Shown here piece by piece: positions 55,661 to 64,000 of a stretch of 64,000 nt of DNA. Within the stretch, counting starts at the first letter, position 1. The number at the start of each line of letters is the position of its first letter. The translations under genes and the position numbers were made by a program. Origin of the DNA: Locusta migratoria (Eukaryota; Arthropoda; Insecta; Orthoptera; Acrididae); NCBI GenBank assembly GCA_026315105.1, contig CM048744.1, forward strand, positions 656,149,676-656,213,675, read 5' to 3'. Under the pieces are notes generated by a model. It did not search any database, was not told the origin of the DNA, and worked only from the letters and a program-made list of their open reading frames with translations.

Positions 55661-56892
55661 CACCCAGCGCTCCAAGTGGCCGACTAGCTATATTGGATGA
55701 GTGCGAATAGTACCGTTTATATTGATTTTAACACACTTTTCACCTACTAGGAAACGAATATAGTGGCATAAAAATCGATAATAACTAACAAATAACTAGA
55801 GATTTCCCTTTCTTGAATTATCTAACATCTCTGCTACTGAAAAATTTAATTTTCTATTGAAAATAAATGGCTAGGAAACAACAGAAGATCTGTCCTTTGG
55901 CAGAAAGACGTAGCTTTTCTAATCAGGAACGTTAAGGTTTCTTCACTATAGTTACAGTAAAATCGATAAAGGTGGAACGTAGGAAACCTATGTACTACCA
56001 TGCGCAAAAATATCCGAACGACCTGAATTGCGTTTCGCCTGATGTGCATGCAACCCAACTAACGTACGTGTCTTGCGGGTGCTCTGCTCGCTCCGCGGTA
56101 TAGTCGTTCGACTATTCAAAATTGATCCACTACAGACAACTGCTCTCTATGGCAATCATTCCAGTTGTCAATTAACACCACGATTTTGCAAATAAAAGGA
56201 AACGCATTATTAAGTTCTTAACTTTTATTAAATCCAATTTATTACAATTATATATCTTAAGTATTATCACACTTATTACAGTCGGATATAACAAATTCCG
56301 TCAAATAAAACATTAATTAATCCTTAAACGACATTTAATATTGTTACAAACAACATATTTTATATAGTATCGGAAATCCTAAAGTCCTGTAGAAATTCTA
56401 AGTACTTTTGTCCTCTAAATCGTTTTCTCACAATTGCGAAACGTTGTTTCACTGGCGACCGCATTTTTATTAACCGATTGTTGAACAACCAGAGAATAAA
56501 ATTTCAGTTAACAGCAGCAAACGCACTATGGAAACTTCAATGTTAAATGCGTATCACCAACATTTTCTCCGTATTCATACCTGAACAAATATTAGTACAC
56601 ATCTTTGAATTTGAATTGATATGACAAACTACCTTGTTCTGCAATCAAACCAAACACCTGTAGCCGTAGCTAACCAAGCAATGCATTCATGTCTTATAGA
56701 TACTTGATTATGCCTAAGATTGTCACAGCTGACGAAGCATAAAGATGAGTGAAATATTGGAGATATCCTCGCAAATCAAATCATATAAAATGCCAAATCT
56801 TAAAATATATTTATTTATTTATTACTGAACCAGGAACTTAATAACCACCGTTATGTCCCTAATCACAAGTGCCCAGATTCAGTTCTGTGTGG
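55661..56892. other. unassigned AT-rich sequence
   Basis: No supported feature. Confidence 0.3.
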
Positions 56893-57042
56893 GACTGATA
56901 TACGAAGCTGCTCCTGTCGGAGGTTCGAGTCCTTCCTCAGTCAGGGGTGTGTGTGTGGTGTCCTTAGATTAGTTTAAGTAGTTCGAAGCCTAGGGACTGA
57001 TGACCACAGTAGTTTGGTCCCATAGATTCACAAACATTTGAT
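56893..57042 (+). mobile_element. diverged SINE family A relative
   Basis: GGAGGTTCGAGTCCTTCCTC (box B), GGTGTCCTTAGATTAGTTTA, CCTAGGGACTGATGACCACA and TCACAAACATTTGA match the family A body and tail. The head is lost. Confidence 0.7.
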
Positions 57043-57296
57043 TTTGAGTTACATACCCGGTATCTAAATGGAAGATAACTAAGTGAAGTCAGATGTCAGT
57101 AGTCGAATTATTTCACCAGCAGCGGGGTGTTTGAATCTGTAATCAGGATATAATTACGTTATGCGTCACCGGGAATCGAACCCCGAATCTACCCATGAAC
57201 GTTCTAAGCACGAATGGACGTTAAATCTCAAATATTAACTCAACAGGAAGGACGATGCGGGCGTGTCTGACTAGTAACAACGGCACATATCGTTGT

Positions 57297-57321
57297 TATA
57301 ATAATAATAATAATAATAATT
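57297..57321. repeat. (AAT)n microsatellite
   Basis: About eight TAA/AAT units. Confidence 0.9.
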
Positions 57322-57595
57322 TCGTGGGGCTCAGTGTCCTGATACAAGTCATTCAACTGTGCGCCACTTCAGAGACTTTCATGTCCCTAACCTGCCCAAT
57401 TATCCAACCGGGAAAGGCAACCTACAGTTTAACGTGGAATCCCAACCACGTGTAGTTTATGACGACTCTGCACATTGTTGAGACGTGAATGCTGGGTTAA
57501 AAAACAGATTGAAAAAAATGGGTGATTTGACTAGGTTTCGAACCCGCGACCCTTCAGTTACCATTCAAGTGCTTTACCCCAAGACCGCCGCAACT
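57322..57595 (-). mobile_element. tRNA-like SINE family C, copy 1
   Basis: Shares collinear words with 58530-58805: TTATCCAACCGGGAAA, ACCTACAG, CGTGGAATCC, GTTGAGA, GGTGAA/CGTGAA and CGACCCTTCGG/AG. The right end on the minus strand is tRNA-like, with box B GGGTTCGAAACC. Two copies define a family I cannot name. Confidence 0.5.
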
Positions 57596-57675
57596 CCCTG
57601 GCTCACGCTCCTAATGCACGAAGAGACATTCAAAATAATTTTTTACTAGTAGTCCAATGTGCTATATCTAGGGCG

Positions 57676-57868
57676 TCAATCGAAATTATGAATATTTTGT
57701 GCTGGATCTGGATTCGAATCCATATACGTGCCTTTCGTGGAGACCTAGAGGAGTCGGCAGTCTCGGAGAAAGCAACGAAATGATTCAAGTATATGATTCC
57801 GAGAGGGTCGAGTGCGGCAAAAGAGGAGATCCGAATTAGAAACCCAGTCCAGCACCATAATTTTTAAC
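57676..57868. mobile_element. short inverted-repeat element
   Basis: AAATTATGAATATTTTGTGC...TGGATTCGAATCC (57676-57721) is matched, diverged, by the complement of 57824-57868 (GAGATCCGAATTAGAAACCC, AGTCCAGCACCATAATTTTT). About 190 bp in total. The arms contain a box-B-like TTCGAATCC. Confidence 0.45.
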
Positions 57869-58529
57869 GTCTCAAGTTAAATTCAAAACGAGACACGTGA
57901 CCTTGAAGGACCATTGGTTTATAAAATAAAATAAAGTTTTGTAATATAAGAAAAGCTTTCTAGCGACAGAGTTACTGATTGCCGTGTATTCTGCCTGTTA
58001 CTGGCAACGATAAATCGCCTCTGTCCGAGTTGACAGCGAAATAATTTGGTTTAATACGGATTGTTAACTACGATGCAACTTGACGTTCTTCACTTGGTGT
58101 TACCAGAGGTGAAGTAGACTTGATCGTGCCAGTTAAAAATAGACACATGTCAGACCCTCTCCTTGTCAGTCGCGTCAGCTGAAGCAGTATGATGTAGTGA
58201 AGACTGTTAATCTCTCTACGGCATTGGATTATTTGGCTCCATAACAATATTACAACACTTATGGATTCGAGGATTTACCTGTACTGTGGCTTACATTTCT
58301 GTATATGCTTGACCTAAACTGCAACTTCATTGTTTTTTTACTTGATTTTTGTACTCACTGAAATAAAATTGCCTGACCTTCCAGTACGAGACCTTTCTCT
58401 CGTCCTTACCTCCTGGTAGATTTACTTTCTAACCGGAGAAATAAAACCGGTAATTGATTCACAAACGACTAGTTCACGCTGTTAAGAAATTTCGCGAAGG
58501 AATTTCATTTCCTCTTATAACGTGCTAAA
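57869..58529. other. unassigned spacer
   Basis: No supported feature. Confidence 0.3.
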
Positions 58530-58805
58530 ATTTCGTGTGGCTCATTGGACTGGTGCAATTTTTTCGATTGGACGCTACTTCGGCGACTTGCGTGTGACTA
58601 GCTTACCCCAGTTATCCAACCGGGAAAAGGAAAGGGGACCTACAGCTTATCGTGGAATCCGAACCATGTGTCGTTACTGCCGACTCCTCACAGCGTTGAG
58701 AGGTGAAGGCCGGATTAAAACGCAGACTTAAAAAATCCGAGGTCCGACCGGGTATCGAAGTCACGACCCTTCGGTTTCTAGTAGAACGCTTTATCCCGTG
58801 ACCAC
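58530..58805 (-). mobile_element. tRNA-like SINE family C, copy 2
   Basis: Direct-repeat partner of 57322-57595 about 1.2 kb away. Its tRNA-like end reads GACCGGGTATCGAAGTCACG (box-B region, minus strand). Open frames across it are incidental. Confidence 0.5.
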
Positions 58806-59598
58806 CGGGCCCGACATGCCATATTTCACAAATTTCATAATAAGGAAAGCTCGTTGTCAGGGTAGGATGAGGTCTGGGCCAGATTAATCTTTTCGTCTGA
58901 TAACGTAAGTATTTTGTCGTAAGAAGTATCATAAGTTGTGTTTCTGTAGCTATGGAAATCATCAGCTGAAATAAAGACCATAAAGTACGGTACAGGTAAA
59001 AATGCAAAACGATTATCAACCGAAGGCAGAACTAATGCTCAAAATTAGATGTATTTTTTTTCCTTGCCTTCCCCGACCGAGTAACGGAAGGCGTATGCAA
59101 AAATGTATAACTTGTTATGAATACTTCGAACGCTACATTTACGATGACTCTTCAAAAAAGAATACTTTGTTTACAACGAATTAAAATTACTAGGCATGAC
59201 GGGATTTGATCCGATTTATGACAGATCACCAACTTACTGTCTTACTCACTACGCCATGCTTCCATTCGAATACGCTCGCCTTACTGACTGGTATAATGTC
59301 ATACGTGAGGTAACACACTTTCTTAAGAAGATAGCCGGGACAATTCGACCTTAACCACTATGTGCATCTAAATTTTACGTTTAATCTCAGAAACACTGTC
59401 AGTATTACTACGTATGAAATTTAGATACAAAATTCATTTCCACGATATTCGTAATAATACTTACTAGGAACTTGTTTATGAACGCTTTTTCAGATTATGT
59501 AGTTGGGAATGAGTTTGACTTCTGAGGCAAAGAAAGTCTTCTCCACATCGTATGGCACTTGCTTCCTCTTGCCTTGTCGATAGGTGCTTACTTGCGAA
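58806..59598. other. unassigned, with a tRNA-like scrap
   Basis: 59190-59275 reads GGCATGACGGGATTTGATCC and CTACGCCATGCTTCC, like a minus-strand tRNA-derived repeat end. Otherwise nothing recognised. Confidence 0.3.
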
Positions 59599-60610
59599 AT
59601 GCCACAACTCAAGAGCTTTGATAAAGGTCGCATTCTTGCACTTTATGAAGAGGGATACAGTATCAGCGCCATTTCCCTGCTCTAGGATACAGCAAATCCA
59701 CGATACACCTGTGGGTGAAGAGGATGGCAGATGAAGGCCATGTCAATAGTAGTCGTCGTCCCGGACGTCCATGCACTACGACAAAGGAGCAAGACAATGA
59801 TATACTCCGCTGCAGTGATGAAGACCCATTCCGCACCAGCACCGAAATTAGGAACGTTCTACAACTACTTGTAAGTAGATAGACCATCCGCCGTCGTCTC
59901 AACGAGGAAGCAAGATATGGACGAAAATCGGCGATGAAGGAAATGTTGACAGAACATAAGACTGCCAGATTAAACTTCGTACTGGCATACGTAAGCAAAC
60001 CAGTTTCATTCTGGGAGCAAGTAATATTTACTGACGAGAAGGTATTTTCCACAGCACCAAACGGTTCTGTCCATGTGTTTCGTCCAACTGGAGCGAGATT
60101 CGACAGAAAATATGTTCATCAGAGGCAAAGGTGTGGCCGAACTGCTGTCACAGTATGGGGATGGATGTCGGCAAATGGTTGCGGCATTCTGTGGGAACTG
60201 GACCGTCCGCTTAGCAGTAGTTACTACTGTGAAATACTGGATAACATAATGCTTCCTTTTGTTCGTGAGACGTTTCCGGAAGGCAGAATAATATTCCAAC
60301 ATGACCGTTCCCCGGTCTACACAGCAAATTGTGTGAAACAGTGGTTTCGAGTGAACGGAGACGCTGATATGTTGGAATGGCTTCCCAAAGATGCTGACCT
60401 CAATCCCATAGAGCACGTGTGGGCAGAGATGGGGAAGATTATTAGGAGCCGAAGACCTACACCAGCAACAAGGCAGCGCTATCTGAAGCCGTTCAGGATG
60501 CATGGGAAGAGCTGTCCCAGAATAATGGGTTTGTAAGAAAACTAGTTACCTCTGTTCCCCGGCGGCTAAGTGCAGTTGTAGAGGAGAATGGAAACTGGGC
60601 ACGATACTAA
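59599..60610 (+). pseudogene. Tc1/mariner-superfamily transposase, DD35E spacing
   Basis: Cut-and-paste transposase. From ATG 59599: MPQLKSFDKGRILALYEEGY and SISAIS (first helix-turn-helix), a one-base frameshift near 59685, YSKSTIHLWVKRMADEGHVN, SRRPGRPCTTTKEQ (AT-hook-like GRP), SDEDPFRTSTEIRNVL, a TAG stop near 59881 (CAG in frame in relatives), TIRRRLNEEARYGRK. Catalytic part 59934-60536: QVIFTDEKVFS (first Asp), GGCGILWEL-like block, IIFQHDRSPVYTA (second Asp) and DLNPIEHVWAEM (Glu). There are 35 residues between the second Asp and the Glu. A frameshift near 60476 breaks the end, which continues to WARY and stop at 60610. Only three lesions: a relatively young copy. Terminal repeats not found. 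Confidence 0.82.
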
Positions 60611-62194
60611 ATTATGTTGTCATCAGGGACAAAGCTTTGTTTATATTAGATGGAAGTGTCTTATTTTCTTGCTTATTTTTCTTGAAGATATACATTACTT
60701 CGAAGAAAAGAAAAATTGTTTTGTCTTAATCTCAACCCTTCTGTAATAAAGTATTTCATCTTAAATTATTGCACGAACTTTAAGAAAAACCAATACCAGC
60801 ATGAAAATGAAGAAGGCTTATGGCGTCGATGCCAATGAAGGCATCAAAGAAAGAACTATTTACTTTTTTTATCAAGTGAAGAAGGCATTTTATTTATTAA
60901 TGTTCTGTTTATTTAGATGTAGGCAGGGTACCAGTACAGATAAAATCATAAGAGAGGTGTCATTTTTAAAAGTGTTGAAAGGCCAGCTGGTAGACGCAAA
61001 CTCGAGCGTTTTGGTCCACTACATTCCCAGTTAGACGAATAAGAATACTTTAATCGCTACCGTTGTCTTTGTCCTCCTGTATTAAAGCCCTTATCACCAA
61101 TTGAAATTCGAGTTAGAGACAGGATTCCAACCGGATTCCTGTACGTCAACTATGCACCGAATCACCTACTGCCCCGCACATGCACTTACATAGCAAACAC
61201 CTCGTCCGAGGTGCGTCCCTTGTGCTGGTATGGGCTGCCAATATGCATGGAATTGATCAGTAGCACTGTGAGTGAAACAACCTACAGAATTTCATAACGA
61301 ATTGCTACTACACGATACCGTTCTCTACTGATTTCACAAACAGAACCCTCCAAGACTCGGTTTTTAAAATACTTATCTGACTTATTCTTCTGATCACTTG
61401 CTCACAAATATTTATCGAACAATCTTCAACAAAAATTCATTCCGGACGAAAATGCAGTTAAAACATCATTTTACGACTTCTTTAATTTGGAACAGTTTGT
61501 TTCTGTGGGCATGAACTCAGTAAACTACCTAAGCAGTTTCAGACTCTTCCAGATATAAGAAAATATGGGACTGGAAATAGCTTAACCACTTTGAAATAAA
61601 AGTTTTCTTGAGATTTTCCTATTGATTTTCTATGTGGATACTTGTAGCTCTATCACAGAACAGCTAAAAAAATTACTACGAACGACACTGGCTCCACGAG
61701 CCGCAACCACCGTTGCATCGCATAGCATAATAGCCTACTGTATATGGCACATTCCACATTTGGTAAACCATTTCATTGTGTAAGTAGGAAAAAGGGAACA
61801 AAATATTCTGTACTGATTAGAGTGATGTATTTTCTCGGTTCGTCTATGTTAGCAAGACTGCTTTTGCTTACTGTCCCATTCATTTCATACCAGACTGAGC
61901 TACAGTAAAGCGTAGCCAGGTTTACCTAATTAACATGAAAATTTCGAATGTTGGCAAGGCAACAAAATTAGAAGAAGTAAGGATGGTGAAATTAATAAAA
62001 CATTTCGAAATGAAACATATATCATTTCTTCCGTAAGACCTCTGATTATAAAATCGCTCCTACACAGATATTAAATGCCAAATGAGTAATTAACCCTTTA
62101 ACTATAGTGAACTTCTACAGATGTTCATTGTAATCTGGCCTTGCAGAAGGTGGACTGCCGTAAAAGCTGGAGAAAAGAAGTCCCCTGTGATGAA
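60611..62194. other. unassigned sequence
   Basis: No supported gene. A tRNA-like scrap (GATTCCAACCGGATTCCTG) sits near 61114. The right terminal repeat of the Tc1-like element should lie in the first 200 bases but I could not pair it. Confidence 0.3.
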
Positions 62195-62251
62195 GTTCCT
62201 TCTCTAATGACCACTCTGTCGACGGGACGTTAAACTCTAATCTTCCTTCTT
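62195..62251 (+). mobile_element. SINE family B 3' end fragment
   Basis: CTCTAATGACCACTCTGTCG and ACGGGACGTTAAACTCTAAT match the 3' end of the family B copy at about 37871-37915. Confidence 0.65.
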
Positions 62252-64000
62252 GTTTTCGCTTGAACTGGTGCAGTCATCTGGAGGGAAAGTCTTTCCCAGG
62301 CGATTTCAAAAACAGTCCACCTCTGCAAGGCCATATTATTGTGGTATTTTAAGAAGTCAGCAGTAGTTACAGACCTAAACGTCGCTCTCTGCGTGACATT
62401 CAAGTAAAAGCCGATAAACTGTTGCATCGGGTGACCATTTGATAAACACAGGACCTATTTTAAGGCGTTAACATCACTTGTCATAGTCTCTAAAACAAAA
62501 TGAAAATGATCGTTGTCCAGTGAGATAGAGTCACCGAAAGTGCTACGTTTTTAACATATCAGCATATTTTAACAGTTACATATCGATAATTATTGTCCGC
62601 GGTGGGCGTCAGACTAGAACTGCGAACAAACTATACCAACTGCGAGATAGTATACTGTAATCCCACCTCACGCACTCTTAGGGTAACCTCTTCCTGTTTC
62701 TTTCGCACCTCTCTGTTTCTCGGAGACTGGAAACTGGAGAGTTCATTCATCACAAGCTTTTCAATTTTATTTTAACAGCATCACCAGCAGTTACACTGTA
62801 ATCTTTACGAGTAGACCATACTTATCGTCCCTTTCGATTTTATAGAATGAATTACATATTCTAAACATTACTGCGACTTTTTTTCCTTGTTTCATATTCT
62901 TATCACAAATGCTTCTCCTGTCACTTATAAGCTTGAATCGAATTATCATTGAAATTGTTCAGATGCTTAATTTTTTTGCAGATGATAAGTCCTATTTTTC
63001 AATCATTGGGAAAGATTTATTTGCACGGTTCGTCTGATTGGAAACCATATGCTCGAAATTTATGAAATATGTTTGTGGAGTTTGCATTTTGTAATCAGGG
63101 TAATTCTATCTTTACATTTGTGCATTTATGTGTTAGAGGTGGTGCCAACGAAAAAATTCATAAGGAAAATAGTATTCAGGTATATAACATTAAAATGTAT
63201 TGTGCAGAAAATGTTAATAACGTCTGGTGATGCTATAGTTAAAGAAATGCGATTAAGACTTATTGGTCTACGCTGGGTATTTCTCTTCTCAGTGAACACA
63301 GTGGCAGGCTGCGCGCCGCGCCTTCGAAGCCGCTATCTCCGTCAGCGCTAAGGCAGCGCGAGGAACACAGACGCCGCGCAAACGTATTCTGCCTGTCGCT
63401 AGTCTAATGGAGAATTGGCACCATTGCAGAGTACGTTTGGCAAGTCTGTAAGCGAGAGTTACTTCCTGGTAAGCACAGAATAAAGATGATAAATTCACTT
63501 AATTTTTCATGTCATTTCCATTCAATAATCTGAGTGATTTTCACTTAAGGTGTGACGGAAAGTTATTAATTCATATTTTTGAGTCCAGGAAATTGCAACC
63601 AATCTCTTCTTTTAAGGTTACGCTTGATCTGGTCTCCTAACTAGTCGGCCAGTAAGGAAAAACAAAATACCTGAAGTCGACGCTAGTCTTCGGGTAACAT
63701 AGTCGGCTGCAAAACGAACGTGCTGTCGAATTTCGATGCCAATCCTGGTAAGAGTAAAAATTTTTACTTCTTCTCTGAAAGAGCTACAGGTATCCAGATT
63801 GATAATCAATAGGGAATTCTTAACAAAACTACTCAGGCAAAAGGTGTTTAGCTATTTCCAGGACTGCATTCTCTCATATACTCTCATATTCTCAGGTGGT
63901 TTACCGATTCCGTGCGTGTAGAAACCAATTTCTTTCGAGTTAAAGCTGTCGCCGAACCATGTTGAAGTCAATTTTTCCAGAAATACATTTTCTTGGCGGT
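62252..64000. other. unassigned, with a CpG-rich patch
   Basis: 63308-63390 is CpG-rich (GCGCGCCGCGCCTTCGAAGC). Short open frames on both strands (63049-63498) overlap it without any family match. Nothing else supported. Confidence 0.35.

Noticed and set aside
60801..61034. A 77-codon frame after the Tc1-like transposase
   Set aside because: No homology that I recognise and low complexity at the start; treated as noncoding.

Overview
This is eukaryotic, gene-poor, AT-rich DNA, dense with decayed transposable elements. The mix of repeats points to an insect with a very large genome, most likely an acridid grasshopper or locust of the Schistocerca type. It includes a tRNA-derived SINE with a conserved GGTTCGAATCCC-type box B, CR1-like LINEs with TGTAGA or TAATC tails, RTE-like LINEs ending in CAA repeats, and mariner and Tc1 remnants. 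The species call is an inference from repeat style, not from a gene. There are no operons, no convincing functional RNA genes and no CRISPR array.

Host gene content is minimal. Two short open segments on the + strand, 421-548 and 11922-12032 (or 12045), have good splice signals and compatible phase. They look like consecutive coding exons of one unidentified gene, separated by an intron of about 11.4 kb packed with retroelements. I could not name the protein.

Region by region: 1-12 kb holds exon 1, a SINE, a nearly complete CR1-like LINE (about 2.76-7.42 kb; SGNH-type ORF1, endonuclease, reverse transcriptase) split by a 550-bp repeat, more SINEs, a minus-strand LINE remnant, a Tc1-like fragment, an inverted second copy of the 550-bp repeat, and exon 2. 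12-23 kb holds LINE fragments, mostly minus strand, and the decayed gag of an LTR retrotransposon. 23-31 kb holds degenerate internally repetitive DNA, two mariner remnants and a SINE. 31-37.5 kb holds a 507-bp palindrome, then a second CR1/Jockey-type LINE with monomer-like 5' repeats, broken by a SINE and a piggyBac-type MITE, then a truncated LINE. 37.5-41.7 kb is nested SINEs and inverted-repeat elements. 41.7-45.4 kb is an RTE-like LINE followed by a satellite of about 148-bp units. 46-49 kb is a LINE RNase H remnant and a Tc1-like transposase interrupted by a foldback element. 49.8-64 kb is a TA-rich palindrome, poly-G tracts, tRNA-like repeats, a Tc1-like transposase with D-E spacing of 35, and long unassigned sequence.

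The most interesting signal is a small RNA-like motif at three loci (31.4-31.8, 48.0-48.2 and 53.2 kb): a short stem I, CUGAUGA-like box, stem II hairpin, GAAAC, CGGU(C/U). It resembles the hammerhead ribozymes known from Penelope-like retroelements, and at two loci it is arranged as mirror-image pairs in foldback elements. It departs from the canonical core (an extra U before stem II, and substitutions at the U4 position), so activity is unproven.
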